Shown one piece after another: positions 19,201 through 28,499 of a DNA stretch of 64,000 bases. The DNA is taken from positions 122,137 to 186,136 of the forward strand of contig NZ_CABPRU010000012.1 in the NCBI RefSeq assembly GCF_902459705.1, written 5' to 3'. Source of the DNA: Pandoraea terrigena (GTDB lineage: Bacteria > Pseudomonadota > Gammaproteobacteria > Burkholderiales > Burkholderiaceae). Made by a program: the position numbers and the translations under genes. The first letter of the stretch is position 1; each line of letters begins with the position of its first letter. The notes under the pieces were generated by a model that was not told the DNA's origin, searched no databases, and saw nothing but the letters and a program-made list of their open reading frames with translations.

Positions 19201-20831
19201 TCTGACGCTCCGATATCCTTGGACCACTGAATATTATCGACAATCCGGTAAGCATTCGCCATCGCAAGCAAGCCTATCGTCGTCCCCGGTAAAGACGGGA
19301 ATACCGACGTATCTACTATATGAACACGCTTCCAGGCGTGAATCCTACCCAAGGTATCAGTCTCCAAGTTGTCAACCCTTTCCGATCTCATAGGAAGCGT
19401 CCCCCCGACATGATAGGCGCCACTGTTCAGTTTTGCGAATGGAAATAGCGGCAGGCAACCAATCCGCAAAAACAGCTTTAGCAGTCTGATGGCAGATGCC
19501 CACATCACCTTCGTCTGAGGGAACGACTTCCGTTGAACCGAATGAAGCGGATTGCCAATCTCCTGATCTGCTGCGGTCGCAACACTCAACTCGTAAGTCC
19601 CCGCGTGGTCGGAATGATAGTTTACCAACAGCAGAAAAGTGTGTTCCGCGATGAAGCGCTTAACGCGGCTGACGATGCTTTTTTTCTCGGCCGACACGCC
19701 GAGCTTTTGCATCAGCAGTTCATTTTCAGTTGAGATTTGCACGTGCACCCAGTGCTCAAGTCCCTTGCCTTTTAGTTCGAGGAAAAGACCCGGCTGAGTA
19801 TTGCAGTGTGGCCAGTTTATCGGCAATCGTTGCAAGCTAAACACCGGCAGTACGAAGCCGCCGCGGCTCTTGAGTTGCACTTTCCTATTGAACTCGCCCA
19901 ACGAATTGAGGACAATCCTGGCGCTGTTCACAGCCCCCGCCGCGACAAACACCCGATCAAAGCCTCGCGTACGTAGCTCCCCGCCGGCATCAAAATAGCG
20001 GACCGAAACATGCTCCCCCTCTTCGGCAAGCCCATCGACCAAACACCCCGGGACGTATTCGATCTCATTCCTCTCGTGCAGGGCCAGGATATCGCGTGCA
20101 GCCTTGTAAATGGAACCGTAAACGCAACCAGACATGCATTGACCACAATACCTGCAGCCCGCCCCTTCGCTGCCAGTTTCGGCGTCTACCAGTAGTCTGG
20201 CCTGCCCAAAGATAGTCTCCCCCTCCTTCAGCACCTTCGCCTTATGTAGCGCCCTCAGCAGTTTTTCTGAAGCCTGGCTAAGCTGTAGAGGTACCGCATT
20301 GCGCGATGAAAGCGGGAAATTCAAACTCAGCGCGTCATCGGCAGCGGAATATGGCACGTCTGCGAGGACTATTTCACAGTACTTTTGCAGCTCATCCGCA
20401 CCAACCGGCCAGTCAGACAGATCGCAGGACTGAGGAGGTAGCGCTGCGGCCCCCCATCCGCTACTGAGTCCTCCGAGCGCGTAACTGAACGGAGGGACAT
20501 TCCCTGTCGCCTTGACAGGGGCTTCAGCTCGCGATGCGCCATAAAAATAGTCTGAGCCGAATACCAGCTTCTTAGGGATAGAAGAGCCATCCCTTAGCGT
20601 GTGGTTCTCATTCAGCCACTTCCTGTCCGCTGGCGTCCACGCCACGGGCGACGTAGCCGCCAATGCCACAACCCTCTTTTCGCGGTCCTGATCCAGCTCC
20701 TCCCCCCAATCGAACACGGTCGGCCGAATGCCCAGGTTCCTCAGTGCCTTGATCGCACCAACCGCCGCAAGGCCGCTGCCAATGATCGCGACGCTCATGG
20801 TGTCCAGATCGGGGTTAGCCTTCTTTTGCAT
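19197..20831 (-). CDS. GMC-type FAD-dependent oxidoreductase with a cysteine cluster
   Basis: About 544 residues. The N-terminal dinucleotide-binding motif is VAIIGSGLAAVGAIKALRNL. The C-terminal GMC signature VDTSVFPSLPGTTIGLLAMA supplies the FAD and active-site region, with HVGGTLPM before it. A cysteine cluster CRYCGQCMSGC lies at residues 226-236; similar CxxC patterns occur in GMC relatives and might bind iron-sulfur or hold disulfides. Such enzymes oxidise alcohols, including sugar or cyclitol hydroxyls, so it could make the ketone that the flanking aminotransferases use; that is inference. A GTG two codons upstream is also possible; the ATG at 20831 follows an AAGAG site. It overlaps both neighbours. 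Confidence 0.82.
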   Translation of the reverse strand: MQKKANPDLDTMSVAIIGSGLAAVGAIKALRNLGIRPTVFDWGEELDQDREKRVVALAATSPVAWTPADRKWLNENHTLRDGSSIPKKLVFGSDYFYGASRAEAPVKATGNVPPFSYALGGLSSGWGAAALPPQSCDLSDWPVGADELQKYCEIVLADVPYSAADDALSLNFPLSSRNAVPLQLSQASEKLLRALHKAKVLKEGETIFGQARLLVDAETGSEGAGCRYCGQCMSGCVYGSIYKAARDILALHERNEIEYVPGCLVDGLAEEGEHVSVRYFDAGGELRTRGFDRVFVAAGAVNSARIVLNSLGEFNRKVQLKSRGGFVLPVFSLQRLPINWPHCNTQPGLFLELKGKGLEHWVHVQISTENELLMQKLGVSAEKKSIVSRVKRFIAEHTFLLLVNYHSDHAGTYELSVATAADQEIGNPLHSVQRKSFPQTKVMWASAIRLLKLFLRIGCLPLFPFAKLNSGAYHVGGTLPMRSERVDNLETDTLGRIHAWKRVHIVDTSVFPSLPGTTIGLLAMANAYRIVDNIQWSKDIGASE

Positions 20832-22116
20832 GCCCACGCTCTTGAAAATAGCCGTTCACAGCCATGACAATTCGCCGCATATCCGATTGACTGAGGTGTG
20901 GGAAACAGGGGATGAATATCCCATTTCTATAAATACGTTGCGCTGTTTGCAAGTCGGCACGATTCGGATAATCTTTTAATGCGCAAACCAGTTCCAAGCT
21001 TGAAGTCGCGCTGTCAATACCTCGTTTCGCAAAGTAAGCTTGAGCTTCAAGTGCATTGGACACTGGAAGAATCAACTGCCAGTAAACATTGCGCGATTCC
21101 TGAGTAGTCTTTGGGAAATCATCAATTTCACAAGACGCTTTCAGAAACTCGACATTTGCCACTCTCGCGGCGTCCTGAGCAATAACGCCCTTGATCTGCT
21201 CAATGCCGATCTGCGCTTGTACCGATGTATACCGACAAAACCATAGAAGCGGCAGCGTCGCAAGCCGTCCTTTGTCGCGATGCCCGGTTTGCTTGAGAGC
21301 AGCCTCCGGATTTCGCTGGCGAATGAGTTGCAGTACCGGAAACGTCAGAAAGGAGAACACCGGCTCGCTGGTTGCAACGTTACGTATGAGATTGACCCAG
21401 GCCTTCTTGATCAACGCCGTCCTACGCGCAGGCATCAATCCAGCCTGCGCATTCCTCAGTCGGTCGTGAACGACTTGGTCATCTGTGATCGCAAGCCCGC
21501 CTCCCAGTGTATCCAGGGTCTTGATCGACGAAGCGCTGTAAATCCCAACATCACCAAAAGTCCCGACACGCTTGTTGTCGTATCGACCGTTCAAGCATTG
21601 CGAAAAATCCTCGATAACGAAAACACCATTCGCCTTGAGCAGAGCCACCATAGCGGATACATCGGGAACCAAGCCGAACAGCGGCGTGATGATCGCTACC
21701 TTGACGTTTGGATTGAGCTTCTCGCGCAGCTGATCCAGTCGGAAATTGATCGTCTCAACATCCAAATCCACATATACGGGCGTGAGGCCAAGATCCACGA
21801 CAACATCGACAATCCCCTTGATCGTGATTGGAGGCAGAATGACTTCAGCCCCCTTAGGCAAATCCAGGGCCTTCAGAACAAAGTAAATTGCAGTTCTCGC
21901 AAACGGGAACGCAACACAGTACTTACGCTCGCAATAACTGGCGAAGATATTCTCAAACTCTATAACTTTCTCCTTCCGATGAAGTGGAGCAAGCATAGAA
22001 GCCAGAAAATAACGAACGCTATCTGTCACCTTGTGATAGATAACGCCTCTGGGTATTTTTTTTAAAAAAGAATTCATTTCATCTTTTTTCATCAAAAGAT
22101 CATGGTCTTTTTTCAT
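20815..22116 (-). CDS. Divergent DegT/DnrJ/EryC1-family aminotransferase
   Basis: About 433 residues with the fold-type I PLP pattern. PPITIKGIVDVVVDLGLTPV matches the substrate loop region, VIEDFSQCLNG holds the PLP-contacting Asp, and the lysine for the Schiff base is K199 in YSASSIKTLDTLGGG. The sequence departs from WecE, ArnB and StrS groups, and the usual SFHxxK motif is replaced by SASSIK. It might act on a sugar nucleotide, a cyclitol or a lipid-linked ketone. Lysine-rich ends and AT-rich codons differ from core genes. Start at 22116 overlaps the methyltransferase by 17 bases; ATGs at 22092 and 22077 are alternatives. Confidence 0.8.
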   Translation of the reverse strand: MKKDHDLLMKKDEMNSFLKKIPRGVIYHKVTDSVRYFLASMLAPLHRKEKVIEFENIFASYCERKYCVAFPFARTAIYFVLKALDLPKGAEVILPPITIKGIVDVVVDLGLTPVYVDLDVETINFRLDQLREKLNPNVKVAIITPLFGLVPDVSAMVALLKANGVFVIEDFSQCLNGRYDNKRVGTFGDVGIYSASSIKTLDTLGGGLAITDDQVVHDRLRNAQAGLMPARRTALIKKAWVNLIRNVATSEPVFSFLTFPVLQLIRQRNPEAALKQTGHRDKGRLATLPLLWFCRYTSVQAQIGIEQIKGVIAQDAARVANVEFLKASCEIDDFPKTTQESRNVYWQLILPVSNALEAQAYFAKRGIDSATSSLELVCALKDYPNRADLQTAQRIYRNGIFIPCFPHLSQSDMRRIVMAVNGYFQERGHAKEG

Positions 22117-22618
22117 TCAAGACCAACAGAAAAACATCCGATAGCCCGAAGATGCTCTTTTTTCGAATAATCGAACCATACTTCATAAGCAATCCAATTT
22201 CGGCCTGCGGAGAAATTTTCGTTGCCGAATGAGCATTGGGCCTACCCAGGAGATATTTTCCGATCTTATTCATCCATCCCTGCCGGCTGATTCCGACAAC
22301 CAGCTTTATTTTTCGATTTCTATCGATTAATTCAATCAATAATTTCTCGAGGCTCGCCTCATCAAAACTATAAAATACCTGATTCGCCACAAGCACATCA
22401 AACTCAACGCTCCGCCAATCGGGGACGTCGCTTAATTCCGGGATGATGTCGTATCCAACCACTCCATCCTTCAGCAACCGTTTCAACTCCCCGTTCCCGC
22501 AGCCGAAATCCAATGTTATCAGACCTGGCTTATTTAACTCGCCGATGCGAACAATCTGATTTAACAAGTGCCGAAAATAGAATCCTGCCACTCCGGAGTA
22601 ACTTGTCACCCCTTTCAT
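22100..22618 (-). CDS. SAM-dependent methyltransferase-like protein
   Basis: About 172 residues, short for the class. SAM motif I is ITLDFGCGNGELKRLL near residues 34-49, followed by VVGYDIIPEL and FDVLVANQVFYSF, the expected acidic and motif IV positions. The C-terminus is brief, so the substrate cap may be minimal. Start at the ATG preceded by AGGGGG; a TTG six codons upstream is less likely. AT-rich codon use. It may methylate an intermediate of the island product, or be a regulatory relative; no substrate can be named. Confidence 0.72.
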   Translation of the reverse strand: MKGVTSYSGVAGFYFRHLLNQIVRIGELNKPGLITLDFGCGNGELKRLLKDGVVGYDIIPELSDVPDWRSVEFDVLVANQVFYSFDEASLEKLLIELIDRNRKIKLVVGISRQGWMNKIGKYLLGRPNAHSATKISPQAEIGLLMKYGSIIRKKSIFGLSDVFLLVLNEKRP

Positions 22619-22684
22619 CCTACCCCCTTTTGACAATCAAAATCTTCCCAGTCTCAGCAGAATTAATTTACCAATAATCTTAAA

Positions 22685-23683
22685 TTATTGTCTGTCATCA
22701 CTTCTATTTCGCCCCGCGACGATTCTACGGAGAAACGCGCTTATGCGCTCCGTACTTACCGCATCAATTGCGTAACTTATCGGCCCACAAAGCACAATCG
22801 ATACACTTAACGCCAAGTACGCCATTATCGCGATCACATAAGAATTTTCGTGGCTATATCCCCAATACCCCAACAGGTACGTAAACACCCCTTCGCGCAG
22901 GCCAACGCCCTGAACAGTAATGGGTATGAGACGGATCAGTTCCACCAAAGTCGCTACCGCGGCCAACTGGGCCCAGGAAACAGAAATGCCAAATCCATGG
23001 GCAATCACTTGGATGGAGGCAATCCATGAGAATATCCCAAGAAAGGTAATCCCCAGCATTGGCAACGCGCCTGTTGTGGTCAGCAGACTAAAGACGACAA
23101 CGATCCAGCGCTCGAAGGCCATGAATCGTCGCCCGCCTTTGACAACGTGCAAGATGGCGATCGTACAACGCATCAAAGGCTTGGCAACAATGGGAAGTCC
23201 GAGAGCAACGATTGCAATCATGGCGCCATAGATGTACGGATTCTCTATCCAAACCGTACGAAATCCGGATTGGATCAGCAGGTAGATATAGGCGATGGTA
23301 AATACCAATATGTATCCATAGAATCCGATAATCCGTTCACGCAATAACAGCTTCACCAAATCTGCACTCGAAAGAGAAGGCCGCCTCAATCTCACCAGAC
23401 GATAAGCGTCTCCCCCAAGGTTTGCAGGCGTAAACGTGTTTAAGAAGTTGGCCCTGAAATAGATTGAGAGTTGCGATCGGAATGAAAGATGTACCTGGGA
23501 AACGGACAATCTATGCCAGCGGAACCCCAGAATGAAGACGGTAAGGATATTAATGCAAATCGCGATCACGAAGCTCGCCAACGACCCTTCTTTGAGAGTT
23601 CGAAGCATCGAATGAAAATCCAAAAGCGACACGGCAAAAACAACAAGCGCGACGCTAACCAGAAATTTCAACGCCTGCTTCAT
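22685..23683 (-). CDS. UPF0104 / lysylphosphatidylglycerol-synthase TM-region family membrane protein
   Basis: About 332 residues with around eight hydrophobic helices. The family pattern is visible in FRANFLNTFTPANLGGDAYRLVRL-type sequence (residues 73-96) and in IRLIPITVQGVGLREGVFTY further on, with the conserved glycines and arginine. Members include the membrane half of MprF and AglD-type proteins, thought to flip or carry lipid-linked substrates. In this operon it could move a modified lipid or lipid-linked sugar. Its ATG overlaps the sulfotransferase stop (ATGA). Confidence 0.82.
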   Translation of the reverse strand: MKQALKFLVSVALVVFAVSLLDFHSMLRTLKEGSLASFVIAICINILTVFILGFRWHRLSVSQVHLSFRSQLSIYFRANFLNTFTPANLGGDAYRLVRLRRPSLSSADLVKLLLRERIIGFYGYILVFTIAYIYLLIQSGFRTVWIENPYIYGAMIAIVALGLPIVAKPLMRCTIAILHVVKGGRRFMAFERWIVVVFSLLTTTGALPMLGITFLGIFSWIASIQVIAHGFGISVSWAQLAAVATLVELIRLIPITVQGVGLREGVFTYLLGYWGYSHENSYVIAIMAYLALSVSIVLCGPISYAIDAVSTERISAFLRRIVAGRNRSDDRQ

Positions 23684-24456
23684 ATTTCCTCGTTACATTG
23701 AATTTTTTTGTGATGCTCCCGCCAAACATTTATATCTCGCTGAAGAAACTCCTCCAATCGCAAGATACTATCCTGATAGTCTGCTACCAACCCCCGAAAA
23801 GCCCGACCTTCATTTCCCTTCGGCACAGTGGCCGAATTGAATACCCTATGCAATGCCTCGGGTACAACGGTGTCGTCCAATTCGAGCCAACGGTACAGCA
23901 GTTGCACTTCCTGTAGATTACCTACGATCTCTTCGAAAATGACGACGCGAATCTGCTTGGCGTCAAACACCTCCAGATAGCTCTCGATATAATCAATATA
24001 GTTTCCGCGCCGGCGGTAGGCGAACGGTGACACTGAGGTGGAGAATTTTGCGCCGCTCAGTCGCTCGGGCTCGGCAGCCAGAGCAGCAGCGAAAGAAAGA
24101 TCTTCTATTTTGTGCTCGACACTAAAGCGATAATTTGAATAAGCCCTCAACACAGGATCACGCAAAATCATCAAAATTCTAGCGTCAGGATAAAATTGTT
24201 TTATTTTTTTTGCGACGTCGGGCTTCTCGATATACGAGGTGCTCTTTTCGCCAAAATAAACTGTTCGTGCCTCACAGTCCGTGAAGTATTCACGTTCGTA
24301 ATACTCCCGCCCCTTCAATACCAATTCGTCATTCAGGAAGAATTTCGGCTCTGGGCGAACTGGACGCGCCATACTCACGCATGGATGTTCGTCCAATAAC
24401 TGATACAAGTAGGTGGAACCCGAACGCTGTGCACCGACGATAAACAGATTTTTCAT
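23680..24456 (-). CDS. PAPS-dependent sulfotransferase
   Basis: About 258 residues of the Sulfotransfer_1 type. The 5'-phosphosulfate loop is GAQRSGSTYLYQLL at residues 8-21. The 3'-phosphate motif is LRDPVLRAYSNY at 98-109. EKSTSYIE lies between them and PVRPEPKFF near residue 32 may help hold substrate. No signal peptide or membrane helix, so it should act in the cytoplasm. With the CysD-type and CysNC proteins of the same island it forms a full sulfation route, as NodPQ and NodH do in rhizobia. The acceptor is unknown; a glycan or glycolipid is suggested by the neighbours. It overlaps both neighbouring genes by four bases. Confidence 0.9.
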   Translation of the reverse strand: MKNLFIVGAQRSGSTYLYQLLDEHPCVSMARPVRPEPKFFLNDELVLKGREYYEREYFTDCEARTVYFGEKSTSYIEKPDVAKKIKQFYPDARILMILRDPVLRAYSNYRFSVEHKIEDLSFAAALAAEPERLSGAKFSTSVSPFAYRRRGNYIDYIESYLEVFDAKQIRVVIFEEIVGNLQEVQLLYRWLELDDTVVPEALHRVFNSATVPKGNEGRAFRGLVADYQDSILRLEEFLQRDINVWREHHKKIQCNEEI

Positions 24457-25379
24457 TGACGCACGGTCTCCCTGACCTCATAGCTACGCTGCGCCCCTAA
24501 TTCACGCAGAATCCTGCCAAGATACTCTCCCATAACACTCAACAGAAGAATTAAAATCCCGTTAAAGAAGGAAAGCAGCACTGCTAACGACGCCCACCCC
24601 GGAGCTCTTGTCCCGTTAGCTATTGCATCGATTAGAAAATAAAAACCGAGCACAAACCCAACCGCGGAAATGACAAATCCCAATGCAGCGCAACAACGCA
24701 GCGGGAGCACCGAATGATTAAATAAAATCGATGCAACCAATCGCAAAATTCGTCTCACCGTATAGTTGCTTTTACCTTCGGCTCTCGGTTGATGGCGAAC
24801 CAATACATTACGCCGATGTCCAGAGTACTTGAGAACGAGTCCGGGAATATATGGCGCATATGAATTGTCACGGCAAACACGGTCGACAACGTCCCTTCGA
24901 ATGATTCTGAAATTTGTCAAAACCAAATCATCACCTACGTCGAACACTTTTCGGTTAAGCCATCCGACGAATTGACTACCCATTCGGCGCACAATCGAAT
25001 GCCGTTTTGCCTCGAATTTCCCGATTACAAGATCATATTCATCGCGCACAGCATCAATTAGTTTTCCGATCTCTTCTGGCGGATTCTGCAGATCATCGTC
25101 CATCGTGATGACGTAATCGCCTTTTGACTCCCGAAAACCACATAGATTTGCACTATGCTGTCCGTAATTCTTTAGCAAGTTTATTGAAACAATTTCACTA
25201 TATTTAAGAGCGAGGTCGCATATTACGGACCAACTATTGTCCTTGCTACCGTCGTTCACAAGAACGATCTCAAACGATTCTTCCGCAGTCAGAAAATATT
25301 CGCGAACTTGCCTTACGGTTTCGGCGACAATGCCGGAACTATTATAAACCGGTATAACAACGCTATATAATTTACCCAT
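24453..25379 (-). CDS. Family 2 glycosyltransferase (polyprenyl-phosphate type, ArnC/GtrB-like)
   Basis: About 308 residues. The GT-A domain starts VVIPVYNSSGIVAETVRQV and carries the nucleotide-sugar metal motif DDD at residues 94-96 (TMDDDLQNPPEE). Two hydrophobic helices sit near residues 225-285 (CCAALGFVISAVGFVLGFYF and the next), the hallmark of enzymes that load a sugar on undecaprenyl phosphate. The lipid-linked sugar would be the donor for a membrane GT-C enzyme such as the YfhO-like protein upstream. First gene of the overlapping operon. Confidence 0.9.
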   Translation of the reverse strand: MGKLYSVVIPVYNSSGIVAETVRQVREYFLTAEESFEIVLVNDGSKDNSWSVICDLALKYSEIVSINLLKNYGQHSANLCGFRESKGDYVITMDDDLQNPPEEIGKLIDAVRDEYDLVIGKFEAKRHSIVRRMGSQFVGWLNRKVFDVGDDLVLTNFRIIRRDVVDRVCRDNSYAPYIPGLVLKYSGHRRNVLVRHQPRAEGKSNYTVRRILRLVASILFNHSVLPLRCCAALGFVISAVGFVLGFYFLIDAIANGTRAPGWASLAVLLSFFNGILILLLSVMGEYLGRILRELGAQRSYEVRETVRQ

Positions 25380-26095
25380 AGTTCATCATCGTTCATTTTT
25401 TTAAAAATCGATGAATCATCCCCCTCGACCCATCATAACAACACGCCACAAATCAATTACAAAATAGCGCCATCGCCAATAAAATCGATCTCAAAAAAAA
25501 TCATTCAACGAAATCAACAACTCAGCTTTAATTCCAGAGTTTCAGCATCCCCCACAAACCCCGTCGCTGTGCGGCAAGGTGATGTTCGCGCGTAAAGCTC
25601 GTGGATAGGACGCGTTTGCAATCTTACGGCGAAGGCAAATGAGAGGCGTAGCCAACATGCCTGTCGCCAGGTGTATCCGCAAAGGGCGTGAAATCGGCTC
25701 AGGTGTGAGCGGCGACGACGACACATCATGACGTTGACAGTGTCGACGATGTGTACGGTCCGAAATAGCGTCACGCAACGATTACCCCGCGTCGCACCCA
25801 ACCTGCAATTCAGCCGCGCAAAGGAGTGACGCCATGCCCCGACGAGACGCCCGGCGAGGGAACCGCCCCACATGACGACTCGCGCGCGGCCGCAGTCCAT
25901 CCGTATCGCTCGAATCACAGATCCCCCCTTACCTTCACATTCGATTCGTGCAGCAATGCGGCGATCATTGTATCAAGCCTCATTTCGTTACGGCACAACA
26001 AGGCTAACAGATGGCCGCGGCCGCTTACACGCGCCGCGGCTTGTGGTTTCCTCATTTCGCAGGCTACCCGAATGCCCCATAAGCACTACGCTGAT
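25380..26095. other. Gap with an unusual GC-rich block inside the AT-rich island
   Basis: 716 bases between the YfhO-like gene and the glycosyltransferase gene. About 25380-25540 is AT-rich and probably carries the promoter of the reverse operon. About 25550-26060 is abruptly GC-rich, unlike both flanks. Open frames in it (for example 25514-25918 on the minus strand) have no recognisable domains, and reading both strands I could not assign it to a transposase. It may be a decayed insertion. Confidence 0.5.
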
Positions 26096-28306
26096 TCAGG
26101 CTCCCACACCGACGCTACTCAGCCGCTCGTTTAGCGCGCGCCTCCTCAAAAAAAGCAACGCGCACAAGAGCCACACAAAATAAGGCAAGGCCAACATGAA
26201 AATCGTGAAATAAGGCCTGAAAACAAATTCAACCGTATGGGTACCTCCCACGGGAATCCAGACCCCTTGAAAGATCAAATTCGTCGAAATCAACTCCACC
26301 GGCTTTCCATCTATATAAGCGCGCCACCCCGCATAACTTACATTATTAAACACCAGCAACGCCGGGGAGTTCGTCACCACGGTCATTTTCGCCGAATTTG
26401 GATAAATACTGATTTTATCTATGCGTCCACTCTTGGCATCCGCATATGCGGTTCCATGATAATTCGCGGCGTCCACAATTGGATAAAGAGGAGACAATGA
26501 TATCTGCTGACCGAGCGCTTCTGCGTACGCGTTATCACTCGGAAAATCGCGCCGGTTCAATTTTTTATCGACTCGCTCACCCTGAGCGAAAAATGCGATC
26601 TTGGATAAAAATGCATCATTCTTCACATACCAGTAAATTGGATTACTTAAATGATTATAGCCATGCGCAAATGGTACTTTCTCCAGCAACCAGCCTTCAT
26701 CATCAAATACATAGTCATGTGCGGTTGAAAGTTTACGGAAATTTTCAGTAATTTCAACATTCACCTTTCGCCTTGCCATTTTATCGACATATCCAGATGC
26801 ATCCGGAATCCTCGAGTAGTTATGGGTCGGAATTGTTTTAGACATCTCGAGAAACGAAAGCGCACTCGCGCAAACCAGCCCCATTAGCAATACATTTCTT
26901 AACAGCCGATCGGATACTACGTTCATCAGCCAGAAGAGAAAAGCAATTTCAGCCACAACGTGGTACTGCTCAATCGGCGTGTCTAGGGCAATGAAAATAG
27001 CAGCAATTGGAACCAACACCAAGCAAATCCGCGAGGCCGCCTGACGGAAAGTAGCACTTGCTGACAGAGCATTCAACTTCAAGACCGCAAGCATGCAAAG
27101 TGCTATCGAACAGTAGTACCCGCCTACAAACCACCAGCGATTTGCTTTAAGTACAGGAACTAGCGCGATAATATTATGAATACCGTAGCGATTACCGGTT
27201 GAATAAAGCAATGCAACGAAAAGCAATATCAACCAGAAATTCTGACCTGAAAACACCTTTCTTGTCCAGGGTGTCGCCAACACGACAATCCACAGGACCC
27301 AGCCGGCACCATAGGGCCAGGCAGCTTGTATGTCTGCCATCCAAATCGGATCATTCGCCGCAATGCGGGGATCGATCGCAGCCACCACAGCATGAAAAAT
27401 TGAGTTATAAGAAAAATTTGCCGTAGGAGATAGACTGCGCAATCTTGGATCAGGCGCAACAAAATCTCCATGAAATTTTTCATAATAGCTACTGAGATTG
27501 ATAATGCCCGGCAATATCAATCCCGCATACAGGACTCCAATGACCAAAAAAAACAATCCAACGTTTAATATACCTCTCCGCAAAACGATTCTCTGTTCGG
27601 CGCTTGCCCCCCTCACGCGAGATAGGTATATGCCACCGGCAAACAGAAAGGCAATAATCAGGTTGACAATGTTCAGCCACAGATATCCTGAAGCGATATA
27701 CAAAACAAAACATACCGCCTGGAAAATAACAACGTATGCACGGCGCGAGTTACCTTGAATAAAGTTCAAACAACCGAGCAACAACCAGGGCAGCGAGCCA
27801 AATGAAAAAACAAAAACCATTTGCCCGGGAATGGGGAGCTGAACAGTGAGATCAAACGCGGCAGCACCGAATAATGCCACTACTCGCCCCGCGCCTTGGG
27901 CTCGAAACAGAGAATATGCTCCCAAGGCACCGACAAGCATTGCGGCTTGGATCATAAATTCATAGGATTGCAGGGGATTAATCACCCATGCAATCACTAT
28001 AAATATCAACTGAAACGGCGTGTACAAGCCCACATTATTGAAGCTCGGAAAAAAATTCCCAGACTGAATAAAATGAGTCCACAGTGGAACACTTCCACTT
28101 CTGAGTGCATCGCTAAAATACACGAAATTCACAAAACTCCAGTCGTGCGTATCCCACCCCGTATAACTCTTCCCAAATATGTTTGCATTAAAAAATGTAA
28201 AATGCAAAAGCAAGAAGAATATTACAATTGCAACACTTCCAAAGTCCAATGAATTGCAACATTTCCAGCCATAAGACCTCTGGTATTTAGAAATTTTCAT
28301 CTCCAT
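26096..28306 (-). CDS. YfhO-like multi-spanning membrane protein (putative GT-C glycosyltransferase)
   Basis: About 736 residues with a dozen or so hydrophobic helices in the first 500 and one pair at the end. The C-terminal periplasmic part contains VSYAGWRAYIDGKPVEL followed by GGTHTVEFVFRP, the jelly-roll end typical of the YfhO family; B. subtilis YfhO is a GT-C enzyme that glycosylates teichoic acid lipids. The early loop GWDTHDWSFVNFVYFSD has acidic residues where GT-C enzymes keep a catalytic Asp. It would use the lipid-linked sugar made by the GT2 enzyme. AT-rich codon use. The 716-base gap below may separate its transcript from the seven-gene operon. Confidence 0.75.
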   Translation of the reverse strand: MEMKISKYQRSYGWKCCNSLDFGSVAIVIFFLLLHFTFFNANIFGKSYTGWDTHDWSFVNFVYFSDALRSGSVPLWTHFIQSGNFFPSFNNVGLYTPFQLIFIVIAWVINPLQSYEFMIQAAMLVGALGAYSLFRAQGAGRVVALFGAAAFDLTVQLPIPGQMVFVFSFGSLPWLLLGCLNFIQGNSRRAYVVIFQAVCFVLYIASGYLWLNIVNLIIAFLFAGGIYLSRVRGASAEQRIVLRRGILNVGLFFLVIGVLYAGLILPGIINLSSYYEKFHGDFVAPDPRLRSLSPTANFSYNSIFHAVVAAIDPRIAANDPIWMADIQAAWPYGAGWVLWIVVLATPWTRKVFSGQNFWLILLFVALLYSTGNRYGIHNIIALVPVLKANRWWFVGGYYCSIALCMLAVLKLNALSASATFRQAASRICLVLVPIAAIFIALDTPIEQYHVVAEIAFLFWLMNVVSDRLLRNVLLMGLVCASALSFLEMSKTIPTHNYSRIPDASGYVDKMARRKVNVEITENFRKLSTAHDYVFDDEGWLLEKVPFAHGYNHLSNPIYWYVKNDAFLSKIAFFAQGERVDKKLNRRDFPSDNAYAEALGQQISLSPLYPIVDAANYHGTAYADAKSGRIDKISIYPNSAKMTVVTNSPALLVFNNVSYAGWRAYIDGKPVELISTNLIFQGVWIPVGGTHTVEFVFRPYFTIFMLALPYFVWLLCALLFLRRRALNERLSSVGVGA

Positions 28307-28499
28307 ATTTAAGCATTTTCTATAAATCTAGCGTGAAGACAGGGGACTCTTGCGATCTGTTATTCGAGCGATATCGATCAACTGCGGCTTGGCGAGATTC
28401 GTCACGCGTCTCAGCCCCCTAATGCGGATCGCCGCTCGGGCCTACGCGCCGGTACGTGAGATTCTCGCCCGGCGACCACTGCCGCGACCGGAAACGCCG

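Noticed and set aside
25514..25918. 134-codon open frame on the minus strand
   Set aside because: Rich in Arg and Cys with no domain pattern; typical of chance frames in high-GC DNA.
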